Assembly: GCA_001630475.1 (NCBI GenBank)
Contig: KV419423.1
Location: forward strand, 310,001 to 374,000
From: Sistotremastrum niveocremeum HHB9708
Taxonomy: Eukaryota; Basidiomycota; Agaricomycetes; Sistotremastrales; Sistotremastraceae
DNA length: 64,000 nucleotides
Reading direction: 5' to 3'
In this document: positions 13,937-30,275 of the stretch, one piece after another
How the letters are laid out: each line of letters starts with the position of its first letter
Numbering within the stretch: position 1 is the first letter of the stretch
Notes under the pieces: generated by a model
Told to the model about the DNA's origin: nothing
Seen by the model: the letters and a program-made list of their open reading frames with translations, nothing else
Databases searched by the model: none
Made by a program: the position numbers and the translations under genes

Positions 13937-14328
13937 AGGATTTTATAATTGGAGATGGTGGACAAGAAAGTAAGCCGAGTAGGTCAGAGGGCAGGGGCAT
14001 CTCGAAAGTCTTTACACTGTCTTGACTCAGTCCTCAATGGCGCTCGTAGAGTTAGGTAGCCGGCAAGTGCATCCCGAATGCGACACTCTCACCTTGTGAA
14101 CTAGCCCATCGATGAGAGAAATTTCCCATAGTTCCTCGGCCAACGTGTCAGTGAGTGCACCGTTACAAATTCCTGAGAAGGCGGAAATGAAAAGCTCGTG
14201 GTCCAATATATATTGTTTTAGGAGGCCACACATCCGTATAAAGTTACATCTTAGCCAGTCCAATAAATTCCGTGAAAAAATGAGTGACTATGTACCGAAA
14301 CATCCCGAAGATGTCTTCGGGGAATGGC

Positions 14329-15464
14329 CTACTGAGGCCGTTGAAGTTGCAGAACTACGTTTCGAGCATTGGCGTCACGGAGTATGTCGATCAGTTGAAG
14401 GAGACGTGATTCATCCATCCAAGAGCAATCCTGATAAGGGATCGCCAACCCTTGTCCCAAAGGCGGCAATTGTGTATCATGCTCTGGAGCTCTCGTCGCG
14501 CGACTAGGAGAGACCGGAGGACTTGGAAGTGCGCGCCTTGCGTGTCGATCTTGAGCCCGGTGCCGTGCGGTGGAAGTTTCGAGTGGATCAGTTGCTGGCC
14601 GGGAGGGAGGACTGGCGGCAGGAATGCCAGTCCTGGATGAAGAAGGATCGTCCGAATTTGATGGAGAAGGTATTGTGCCATTTTCTTCAGCAAATGCTGC
14701 CGCAATGATGCGCTGCTTAATATCTCTGGCCTAACCATCACAATCAGTATGAAAAGTCTATCTGATGTTGATAACACTAACTTGACTGTGAATCCAATGA
14801 GTTCAATTAAATATGACGTCACGCTAGGGTGAATAAACGTACGTTTCGAGCTTGGCTTCCAATTCAACAACTCTGGTTCTCAAGCTCAGTTCAACTGCAG
14901 CCTCCTTGGTCTTTCCTTGGTGGTCGGTAATATACTTTGCCGCTAATGTCACAGTAGTTCGGAGAACCAAATGCTATAAGTTTTTTAGTATTGATATGAT
15001 GAGACACGGTGCAGAGGAAGACTGACATCATCCCGTGGTTGTTCCTCGAGCCATTCAACGATATTGTTAACCAGCTTCCTCGTCTTTGTTACTGATCCCG
15101 AGTATTTCAGAGTGTCAGCAAGTTGAAGCTCGTACGCCCGCGCACGTGCTCTTGCTGCTTCTCGTTCATCGCCCAACAGTCCTGCACCGGTTGCCGTAAC
15201 ATGACAGTGCAACTTTCGAATGTCTCCCGTGGCAAAGCCAGTGCGGCACCAGGAACACGAGGCTCCTCGGGGTTCCACTAGGATTCGAGCTAAGCACGAT
15301 CCGCAGCTAACATGGCCTTGGTTGCATCCCATCAGACACACGACTCGGGAGTAGCTCAGAATGACGTCGTACTCACCGCATGGCAGGAAGTGAGGGGCGA
15401 CATCAAAGCCGTTGTACAGTCTCAGACACAGGTCACAGGTCGCTGATGAGTCGAGAACGAGCAT
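14329..15464 (-). CDS. RING-finger protein
   Basis: Probable E3 ubiquitin ligase or RING scaffold of about 290 residues. Exon 1 starts at ATG 15464 (MLVLDSSATCDLCLRLYNG) and ends FLPCG. After an intron the frame continues HVSCGSCLARILVEP then CSWCRTGF. Together these give a C3HC4 RING: CDLC, CxH, CGSC and CSWC. Exon 2 carries a charged helical region (GDEREAARARARAYELQLAD) ending EEQPRDD. Exon 3 is a likely coiled coil (AAVELSLRTRVVELEAKLET). Exon 4 is Pro/Ser/Arg-rich and ends NVVLQLQRPQ with a stop at 14329. The internal TTG upstream of the ATG is not a credible start. No substrate is implied by the neighbours. Confidence 0.75.
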
Positions 15465-16106
15465 TTGCAATGAAGCAACAGGGAATTGCGGCGATTACGA
15501 ATGGATGCAGGTTGAAGATGGAGGTGGAGAAGAGAACGAATGACACCCTAGAAGACGGCAAAGTACATCAGATACTGGTCGTCGGCATCGCAGTTCATAG
15601 TAGCCAAACTTGATCTTCGACTAATCGAAGACATCTGCCCGAAACAAGTGGAGCGCCCCTGCAACTCACCTGTGCTTGACCGCCTCGACGAAATAGACAA
15701 CGAACGTAGCAAAATATGAAGGAGAGAGATGGCGGAAGCTGTGGGGGTTAGGGACATCAACCACATGTTGAAGCGGGAATAAAAAGCACTCTCGGGTTCA
15801 GGAAAGAGAAATTTTCTGTGCCCCAGTTTCGTTGGGATCACGCCCTGACCGTGAGAATGAGCTAGGATTATCTTCGCCAATCAGTGACTTTGGATAGTTC
15901 CACTCGGCTAACAGTCAAGCCAATCACAAGCCTGGGATACTCAAATGCAGGTATCCAATGCTCACGAACATAATTCTCCGGTTCTCGGCCTTCTTGGACG
16001 GAAGCAAAGTGGACCGGACTCCTTCAAACCGAACCAATAAAAACACGAAAGGGCCTATTAGTTCTGTTATATAATCTGCTGTGGGGCCCTTTGGTATCCC
16101 CCAAAA
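15465..16106. other. intergenic, no gene seen
   Basis: Region between the RING gene start and the 3' end of the ABC transporter. A minus-strand frame at 15548-15880 exists but shows no domain or splice support. Presumably it is the promoter of the RING gene. Confidence 0.45.
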
Positions 16107-21586
<5,480 letters not shown>

Positions 21587-22011
21587 CGAGTCTGCTTGAA
21601 CTGGGATCTCTCCCTCGCGAAAACCCGTGGCACGAGTCTTGCCAGAAGAAAAGGTGCTCAGTGGACGCGTATCGAACGGTTTATAGCGATCATATAGAGT
21701 GTGCTATATAGCATTAGTGCCTCGATGGAATTGAAGCCGACGCAGTCATCGGAGTCCGTCGGGTCCGACTGCGACAGAAGCACTGCGGCGCCGAAGGTTG
21801 ACGTTGACTTTGATGCCGTTTTCAAATTGTCTTTTACGTGGCTCAAGAAGGAACCCAAAAAATCTGAAAAAAAATGGTGGGGACGAAGGGTTTTTGTAAC
21901 TTGTTCAACACGATCACGATGATGAACCAGAGCCTTGGACGACAGATGTCCTTAAAGTAATAGTTACTACTGGCAAACCTCAGAGATCTTGTCAAGCATC
22001 GAGTCTTGCTT
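21587..22011. other. intergenic between ABC transporter and dehydrogenase
   Basis: Holds the ABC transporter promoter and the dehydrogenase 3' end. A coding-like stretch at 21590-21705 continues the ABC frame upstream (Thr/Ser/Gly-rich), so a first small exon may lie here. Confidence 0.4.
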
Positions 22012-23140
22012 CTAAGAAGGTATAGCAAGGCGGCTAACAAGCGCTTCCTCCGCAAGAATCTTGTCTTTCCAGTCCCTTTCCACTTCACCCAGATCCCAAG
22101 TCGAAGCGTAGTATCTCCAAAGATTGATCAGCATTGATTCATCGCGAGATGAATGACATATTCTCACCTGCCAGAGAGCCAATCGTATTTTCCCGAGGTA
22201 AGTTGAAGCATAGTTCCCGCCGCTAATTGAGGCGAATCAACTAGTAAATGGTGGATTTGAGGGACTATAGCAGCCATAGCTGTCTTAACACCGCCCGGAT
22301 GGACGGCAATGCTTTTCACCTTGGGATGTTCTGTGAAAGATTCATGAGAACGCATGGCAGAATATTTATCATTTTCGAACGGACCAATTTTGATGAACTC
22401 GTTCAGTCTCCCAACGGCATGCTTCGAGATGGAATAGGCGCTGGCGTTCGGTCGACGACCTTGAGCTGCGCGGGAGGACGTGGTGATAAAGTATCCAGAA
22501 GTCTGGTCAAGATGTGGCAAGGAGTAACTGCACGCATATATTAGCAAGACATTGTGAAGGAAGTGGGTTGACGTACTGTGCGACATTATACACTCCACGG
22601 AGATTCACTTCGATCGTATTCCACCAATTATCAGGATCGCTCTCTGTAAAGGCTATATCACGAATGTCAGTTCACCGAGAAGATACGTCATGAATTCGAT
22701 CTGACGTTTCTCCCATGGGTCCCCTTTTCCCGCATTCGCAATAACAATATCCAGCTTTCCATACTTCTCTACAGTACCGTTCACAGCTGCTTGAACTTCG
22801 TTAATTTTGATCACATCCGCCACGAAGGTGATGATGGCAGCTACTGGAGCCTGCTTCAGGATGTTGTTGCGGACTTCATCGAGGGTGCTTTGTTGACGAG
22901 CGACAAGTGCTAAAGACGCGCCAGCTTTCGCGTAAAAGAGTGCGATCTCTTCGCCGATACCCCTCGAAGAGCCTGTAATGAGGACGACCTTATCTTTGTA
23001 GGTCTGGTTCGTGAAGATTTGATGAGGATCGATCTCAGGATATATACTAGACAGTTGTCAAAGATGTGGAATAATCTATCTTCAAGTGAGGCTCACTCGT
23101 GTCGCATCGTGACAGGGAGTTCTTCGTTTGGAACGGCCAT
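22012..23140 (-). CDS. short-chain dehydrogenase/reductase (SDR)
   Basis: NAD(P)-dependent oxidoreductase of the classical SDR type, about 300 residues, starting MAVPNEELPVTMRH at 23140. Motifs in order: cofactor site VVLITGSSRGIGEEIALFY, the structural IVIANAG, NWWNTIEVNLRGVYNV, catalytic serine in YFITTSSRAAQG, YSISKHAVG with the catalytic Tyr and Lys, and VHPGGVKTAM. The last exon ends EEALVSRLAIPS with a stop at 22012. Introns lie near 23095-23055, 22690-22655, 22580-22530 and 22170-22115. Intact. Its position beside the ABC exporter and on the same strand makes a shared pathway possible but unproven. Such enzymes act on many alcohols and ketones, so the substrate is unknown. Confidence 0.9.
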
Positions 23141-24448
23141 GCTCGTCAATCAGGCAGAGAGTGAGTAGGGGTCTGAGATAGAGCCAAATGGATGAGAATC
23201 TCGTGTATAAATATCATGGTCGTTGGAAGATTTGTGTTATCGTGACGTCGACGCGCAAACATGCCGTTGTTGCCGTTGACTCTGATTCACTGTGAGCTCG
23301 GAATCCACATGTTTTGTAGGGTTTCGCAAACCTAGGGTTAGGATCGGTGGATTAGAACCACCGAAGTCATCGGAAGCGAGGACTCGGGAAAGCGACACGT
23401 CAAGAATTTTCGCTAAGTCCCTTCGGTCGCTGGTATCATCAGGAAAAGTGCAAAAACGCAATCACGCGTGGGACCCCGTGATTGCGCTCGGATGGGCTAG
23501 AATCCCGACGGATGGGCTTGGGCGGCCTCGAATGGGCTCGGAGCGCGACTTGGACGTTTTCCGCGTCGCGTCTTGCCCTTCTTGCTGATCTCAAGTCCGT
23601 GACCGGGCGTGACATGTTCGTCTCCAACCGCCACGTCAGTCTCGTCTCAAGTTTTCCTTCATCGCTATCGCTGCCTAGGATATCCAAGAGCTTGCCAATC
23701 TTGCACATACAGTGTACAAAACCTCAACTCTGAGTCAGACGGAAGTTGGGAGCACTAGGGATCTCTTGCACTCGGTCGCTGTTCTCTGCATCCAAGTTCT
23801 CGATTGCAACTTCATCCTCGTCCTCAAATTCTTTGCGGGTTATTCGACGCAGTGCGAGCCTGAGCAGAACATTTCAAGATCATCATATTCCTAGTACATT
23901 GTCAAAGGTAAGTTTTACCCTGCTCTATCCCGGCTCGTATTCATCGGCGTCTTATTATTGCGTAGGATTTCAGTTTAGCAAAACTTAAGTCGATTCTCTT
24001 AGTATCATCTTCTCGTAAGTTATCATTCGGCAAGCTATCATAATTCAAGAACTCAGCAATCGGTGCAGTAGACTATTGAATTATATTGAGGCACCGTCGG
24101 TCTCAATCCGGTCAAAGATTCTATCGCTGTGAGTCACTTCATCCTCCCAGATTCCCGAAGATCACGTAGCTCACTTATCTGTTAGGTGCCCTCAATTGGC
24201 GATGACAAAGATGAAGTACGGTATCTGAAGTGCAGGGACGACAGAGCTTGTAGGAAAGGTCAGACTGGTAAGTCAATGCGCTAATACTAGACTTCCAACT
24301 CCATATTCGTAGTATAGCTAGTAGTATTGTAGTGATTTTGTACCAGAGACGACTGGAATATACAATTGATTATAATCTATCATTTTCTACCGGTGTGATT
24401 CAGTACGAATCTATTCGAACGAAGCTGATAGAGGCATTCTAGTACCCT
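23141..24448. other. intergenic, old repeats, no gene seen
   Basis: No supported gene. A 21-base string at 23442-23462 recurs in inverted orientation near 25147-25167, outside the Mutator-like MITE, so the two flanks may belong to an older, decayed element. GATGGGCT is repeated three times around 23490-23540. Confidence 0.4.
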
Positions 24449-24458
24449 GTCACGCCCT

Positions 24459-25058
24459 AGCCTGAGAATCTCAAGCTCGTTCTGCGAAAGGCACTCTCGG
24501 AGATAAACTCCGATGTATTTTCATGTTTGGCTTTCGCGCCAAATATGGAAAACCTTCGCAGAAGGGCTTGAGGCAAGTTCATTAGAAGGGGGGGCATACA
24601 TTGTCGAGCGGTTTCAAACTCTCTGATGACCTCGGGATCCCAGGATTTTTTGTTTTTCTATACTTCTGTTCTATATACACCTTCTCTGGAAAAAATAATA
24701 ATTTAATATTGGGTCCAAGTACTGTATCTGATACAACCACATTGTTGACGGAAATCACCCAAACCACCCAGCAATTTGTCTGAGAACTCTCCGAAATTTA
24801 CAGCCAATGTCGGATACATCTCAATATGCCTTAACATAACCATTACTGATACTTGCAACTACCAGGTGAAAATTAAAGGGATGGGTCGTAATAAAGTGTT
24901 TGAGGCAGCACAGCAAGTATGCCCCCCCTTCTAATGAACTTGCCTCAAGCCCTTCTGCGAAGGTTTTCCATATTTGGCGCGAAAGCCAAACATGAAAATA
25001 CATCGGAGTTTATCTCCGAGAGTGCCCTTCGCAGAACGAGCTTGAGATTCTCAGGCTA
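24459..25058. mobile_element. Mutator-like MITE with long terminal inverted repeats
   Basis: A 600-bp element whose ends are inverted repeats of about 140 bp (24459-24601 and 24917-25057), both starting AGCCTGAGAATCTCAAGCTC when read inward. It is flanked by a perfect 10-bp duplication, GTCACGCCCT (24449-24458 and 25059-25068). Long inverted repeats plus a 9-10 bp duplication are characteristic of Mutator-like elements. The 315-bp centre has no transposase. The arms are nearly identical by eye, so the insertion is probably fairly young. The transcript would fold into a long hairpin. Confidence 0.8.
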
Positions 25059-25068
25059 GTCACGCCCT

Positions 25069-26293
25069 CTACATGAACGAGCTCAATCACGCTTATCCCC
25101 TTTTTCGAGTGTGGACGCGCTCGAAGCCGCTTGATCGGCCTCGATCGCAGTTTTGCACTTTTCCTGATGATCGAGCCATTTCGTACATTCAAACTCCGCC
25201 TCATCTCGTCGCGCCTTCCTTCCATCCACCATCATCCACCTTCCCATCGACATTTATGCCTTCCCAGACTCGAGGTCTCAATAACTCGAGCTCACACACT
25301 CACATCAAGCTAATCTGTCTCAATGATGCGGTCTCGGGAAGTCTGTATTCGATATTGTTGGCTGGGTGACAACGGGTTTGGATGTGGGTACGTCCTCAGC
25401 GAAACCTCTTCCGGCTTCGTGCTATCTCGTACTGATACCCATACTTGATTCAGATTGCTCTAACACTGCCTCACTTGAAAACCCTGCATCCTCATGCTCC
25501 AAATAGTTTGCGTTACCAAGGTCTGTTTGTTTTCATCACTGTCACTTCATCATCCTCGCTCAAAGTCTTTCGTCAGTCGCTTCCTCAACATGCTTCTCTG
25601 TGCTTTCAACCACTGCGCGCTTAGGTCAGTTGTAATTCCCTTTCCCCTATTGCCTGCGTTTACTCATTCCCGCTTGATTCAGTTATTTGGAACAGTATGT
25701 ACTCGAGAAGACAAGGCCTAAGGACAGGTGTTGCATAAGGAGAGAGCTTGATAATGACGAACGGGATGCCACCAGTGGTTTTCTCAATTAGACTAGATGG
25801 CTATGTACAGTAAACTCGTCAATAAACTGATTTCTCAACAATAATGCATTTGTGGGATTTTAAATACACCGATCCTAGCTAAAAAGCAACCGGTGCGCTC
25901 GCTTACTCGCTCAAAAACCACACAACGAACGCAGAATTCCAGTCAAGTTAGGTGGTTATACCGGTGGTTTCGGATTGGGTTAGTGACTTCATTGTGGGGG
26001 TTTCTCACTCAAACTCCCCGAATATGTAGGGTTAAACCCCACAATACCTGTGCTTGTACCCCCACAAAACATGCGCTTTCCGACCTCACAGTGATTGATC
26101 GCTAGACGACGCTAGCAGCGCTTATTGATGTTAGCGCTCGTCTTATTAGCGCTCGCACTGTAAGAACGTCTCGTCCAATTGTTTGACATTCTGCTTCGGG
26201 ATCTTTGGGTAGTCTGAGGAACAGAGAGCACCACATAATCTAGAGCGTATTGGTACCCTAGGTTCCTCTCTTTGTTTAATATAAAATGGAGTT
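25069..26293. other. intergenic, no gene seen
   Basis: Only short frames. A GTGGGGGTTT/CCCCAC-rich palindromic patch lies around 25990-26065. No RNA gene or known repeat recognised. Confidence 0.4.
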
Positions 26294-26429
26294 TACTGTA
26301 GTAAAACGACCATAGCGGCGTGTCCCCTGTCCCCAGGGACCGCCGCGCCGCTATATTTTCAAAATGTCCCTTGTCCCTTCTGATGTGAATGAATATATAA
26401 ATCATTAAAATATTCGAAAAAAATCCTGG

Positions 26430-27280
26430 TGTAGAGTAGCATAGCATTATGTATTAGTCATATCCGTCAAATAATCGAGTCGAAAATCACACGCGGTCTA
26501 TAGCATCCATTACGTCATCTCAACGTGATCCCGTTGACTTTCAAACACGCGTCAACACCTCTTCCAGCTGCTATATCCTCGATCCCTCCCTTCGTTCCTG
26601 ACCTCCCTATCCCAATCATTTAATCCTTTCTCATCAGAATACTTGCATCACGCAATCTCAAGATCCGGATCTCGATTCGCTCGAATCTCGGCCCCCAATC
26701 AAATCTCGATCGCAAGGCACCTCTCGGCTAGCTAACGGCTAAGCGAACGGTTACGCCTCCAGCCTCTCTCAACTCATTCTCATTCGTCCCTTTCGACATT
26801 CACGCATTTCCATTGGCTGACGCCTCTTATCGTATCACGCCGAGCCCCTACAACATACCCCTGCCTTTTCCCCATCCGCCACATACAAAATACTCGAAAA
26901 TATCGCTTACGCCTTTCTTGGACATTATCCTCGTTCCTTTTCGTTTCTTTCGATTTCTTTCGTGTTTCAGGACTCTCAAAATAGTACATACGATTGCTTG
27001 GCATGTGTCTTGTGATTCTATGGCGTGATTCACTGATTTCTCCCTTATACCTTTTGTCCTAGATTTTTGTGCCTTAGCTAGTGCTCCCCCCACGAATCTA
27101 TCATTGTTATCCCCTCTCAGACACTCGTTATCACTCAGAAACATCGTATTCGACCTCAAGAACATATCAACAAGACTACGCTACGCTTCAGAATCCTATC
27201 CGCACGCCAAAACCCCTCCAACTCTCTCTGCTGCTACAGCACTTCCCCCCTTCGTTGACCGTGTGTCAACGAACTCTTCA
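26430..27280 (+). repeat. 5' LTR of the Gypsy element
   Basis: 851 bp, beginning TGTAGAGTAGC and ending AACTCTTCA. The same sequence recurs as the 3' LTR. Confidence 0.92.
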
Positions 27281-27828
27281 TTTGGTGACCGACGCAGGGG
27301 TAGGCAGGATAACCTCTGAATCCTCTTGCGCAGTCCCATTTCGCCTCAGTCTCTCAGTGATCAGTATTCACTCAAGCTTCAAGTCCCTCCTTCAGTACAG
27401 GAGGTTTATTAGTCAAAATCGTCGCCTCTACCCGTCAGTCAGGGAGACGCACTCGATCCCAGTTCAGTTCAAGCAACCCTCTTCCTATACTAGCCCTCCC
27501 CACGCCCAGACGGCGTGCCCAGACCAAGAAAACCGAAAAATCGAAAGCAGTTGCTACAGAAGCGACTACTTCTAGCTCGTCTTCGAGTGCCCTCACATCA
27601 CCGCCCCCTTCCCCTTCCGCTCCCCTTGCTCCAGTAGCAAGTATCACATCCCCTCATCGTTCCTCTTCGCCCCCACAGTTCTCAGGACCAGTTCCTGATT
27701 TTCTTCTAGATCCAGATCCCCTCTCTGCTCGTCGTCGAGCCCTAGCATCCCAAAACACTATTCCATCTCCAGTCTCGTCCTCACCACCTCGTCCTAGTAC
27801 TCCTCCTACTCCATCGCCTCCGATAACC

Positions 27829-30201
27829 ATGACCACTCCTGCAATGATCAGTCATCTTAAGGACACTGCTCCTCGTTTCAAGGGCAATCCTCAGCGACTC
27901 AAACGATTCCTTACTGATTTCGAGACCTTAGCCGACGAAGCCAAGCTTACCGATGTGCAGAAATGTACCTATCTCCCTCGCTATGCGACTCATCGCATTC
28001 AGCAGCTTTGGGAAGGCTTGGAATCATTTAAGAAACAAGACTGGAACAAAGTCAAGGACGAGCTTTACGCTCTCTATCCCGTCACCTACGATTCTTATTC
28101 GTACGAGTCCGAGGATCTCGAGGCTCTTGTCAACAAGTCGAAGGTTACTCCTATTGGATCAGTCGAAGATTTCGCAGCCTATCACAGGATCTTCTCTCAG
28201 ATGTCTACCTTCCTCACCGCTCAGAAACGCCTCGGAGAGAAGGAATGTAATAAATTCTATTACCAAGGCCTTCCTCCCACCTTCGCAACCGAAGTTCTCG
28301 AGCGTCTCAAACGCAAATTCACGGACAAGGACCCCAAGCACATCTGGACTATGGAAGAAATCCATGATGCTGCTATTTTTGTCCTCACCGAGCGCACCAG
28401 TCTTTATTCGACCAAGCCCATCACTCGCAACTGGTTCCACGAAAGCGACTCCGAATCTGTCTATTCAGATAGTGACGATGATCGCCCACGGAAATCCAGA
28501 CGCAGGAAAGAAAAGAAATCCGCACCTGATCCAGTTCCCGTGGTCAAAGTCGAAGCCCCTCCCACTCAGATCTTCAAAGATCTCATCGCCCGGATCGATC
28601 AGCAGCAGGCTCAGCAGAATCGAGAAATCACTCAGCTCACTCAGGTCCTTTCGACTCTATCCAACGCTATCACTAATCGCCCTCCGGCTCCATCTTCGTC
28701 TCAAAATTCTTATCAACCTCGGCAACAATATGTTAATCCGAATTCGTACTCGAGAGCCCCTCAGTCGAATCCTAATGGTTATTCCCAGCCCCGAAGATGC
28801 ATCTTCTGCGGTCTGGATGATCATCTTATTGCTGCCTGTCTCACTGCCGACGATTACTTGAAGACAAACCGAGTCAAACGAAACGAGACCGGGCAGTTTG
28901 TCTTACCCAATGGCGATCCTATTCCTCAAGGGATCCGTGGACAATTTTTGAAGGATCGAGTCGACGTATACCTCAAGCAACTCCAATCACTTTTCCAGAG
29001 CATCGTACCCCTTCCTGACTCTAATTCGACTTCATCTGCCACTCGTCCGAACTCCGCCCCTGAATCCGGCAGCATGGCTCTCATCCTCGAGTGCGAGCCT
29101 CTACCATTCTCGGATATTCAAGATGATCGAGCAGAAGTTTGCATGAGCTACGAGCCCGTCGTATCAAGTGTGGTAGAGTCCGTACCGAAATATCATCTCG
29201 TCAGCGAACTCGAGAAGGACCGACTAGCAAAATCCCGCGGATATAAGCCGCAAGCCCCGCCTACGCATATCATGAAAACTCGAGCTCAGGACAAGGGCAA
29301 AGGACCTTTGGAACACCCTCCCCAGCCTTCTAGCACGTCGACTCAACGTTCCCAAGAAGATCTATCGAAGGAACAGCCGTCGCAAATTTCTCAACCTCGT
29401 TTTCAACGAAAGGCACCAGCCGAAGAAAAGCATCTCATTGACGAGCTTCTTCGAATGATTCTTGACGGAACTCTCTCCAACATCACTCCCTCTCATATTC
29501 TTGCAGCCAGTCCTACGATCCGTGCCCAGCTCGTTCACTATCTCCGAAATCAAAAAGTCGAAGTCTTAAACATCACCGATGTTTCTCCAGACGAAGAACG
29601 TAATCTAGTCGTCGCCCATGATTCACTACCACTTCGAGAAATCGAAGTCATGGTTAATAATCAAGTCACTGTCAAGGCAGTCGTCGATGATGGATCTCAG
29701 TTAGTCACTCTTCGTCAGGACGTCTGGAAACAACTCGAAAACTCCCCCGTATTCCCAGCTCATCGCACTCAGCTCGTCTCGGCAGATACTGGCACGTCTC
29801 AGACACTCGGTTTAGTCAAGGACTTACCCATTCGAGTCGGTCCCATCACGTACTTCGTCCAAGCTCAAGTCGTACGAGACTCACCGGTACCGTTACTACT
29901 CGGACTTCCATTTTGGGCCTTAGCGCAGGTTCATAAGGATGTTTATCGAGACGGTTTCATGACCCTCACAATGACAGATCCTAACGATCACGATACTGTA
30001 ATCACCGTATCGACTACAGCCCGTGGATCTACTCGCTCTGGCAATTCAGATAGCAGATCTGAAGATCTTCGAGAACCGCCTATGCCACCAATGACCCTCC
30101 TTCAAGGCCTCGATTCCAATTTCCCCAATCCCTCTCGTCCTCAAGCTCTTCGAGCGATATCTGCTTTATCTGATCCGCAGATCCGACATTTTTTCCATTA
30201 A
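27829..30201 (+). CDS. gag: Gypsy element Gag with protease-like region
   Basis: Open frame of about 790 codons from the ATG at 27829. The N-terminal half is capsid-like (PRFKGNPQRLKRFLTDFETL). A basic linker is followed by a CCHC zinc knuckle, CIFCGLDDHLIAAC, near residue 324. Near residue 620 VKAVVDDGSQLVTL resembles the active-site region of a retropepsin. The frame may also be open upstream of the ATG. Fossil-type element; described only as a part of the retrotransposon. Confidence 0.85.
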   Translation: MTTPAMISHLKDTAPRFKGNPQRLKRFLTDFETLADEAKLTDVQKCTYLPRYATHRIQQLWEGLESFKKQDWNKVKDELYALYPVTYDSYSYESEDLEALVNKSKVTPIGSVEDFAAYHRIFSQMSTFLTAQKRLGEKECNKFYYQGLPPTFATEVLERLKRKFTDKDPKHIWTMEEIHDAAIFVLTERTSLYSTKPITRNWFHESDSESVYSDSDDDRPRKSRRRKEKKSAPDPVPVVKVEAPPTQIFKDLIARIDQQQAQQNREITQLTQVLSTLSNAITNRPPAPSSSQNSYQPRQQYVNPNSYSRAPQSNPNGYSQPRRCIFCGLDDHLIAACLTADDYLKTNRVKRNETGQFVLPNGDPIPQGIRGQFLKDRVDVYLKQLQSLFQSIVPLPDSNSTSSATRPNSAPESGSMALILECEPLPFSDIQDDRAEVCMSYEPVVSSVVESVPKYHLVSELEKDRLAKSRGYKPQAPPTHIMKTRAQDKGKGPLEHPPQPSSTSTQRSQEDLSKEQPSQISQPRFQRKAPAEEKHLIDELLRMILDGTLSNITPSHILAASPTIRAQLVHYLRNQKVEVLNITDVSPDEERNLVVAHDSLPLREIEVMVNNQVTVKAVVDDGSQLVTLRQDVWKQLENSPVFPAHRTQLVSADTGTSQTLGLVKDLPIRVGPITYFVQAQVVRDSPVPLLLGLPFWALAQVHKDVYRDGFMTLTMTDPNDHDTVITVSTTARGSTRSGNSDSRSEDLREPPMPPMTLLQGLDSNFPNPSRPQALRAISALSDPQIRHFFH

Positions 30202-30275
30202 GGCCGCCGGCGAAAGACGAAGTTTCAACATACCCAGTCACCTCAGAAACTCTCGTCAACACAAAATATAAGCCG

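Noticed and set aside
26780-27165. Open frames of 71-105 codons within the 5' LTR, repeated in the 3' LTR
   Set aside because: They occur only because the LTR is duplicated; no coding signal.
27953-28861. 302-codon plus-strand frame inside the Gypsy element
   Set aside because: Shadow of the Gag frame; no domain and Ser/Leu-biased composition.
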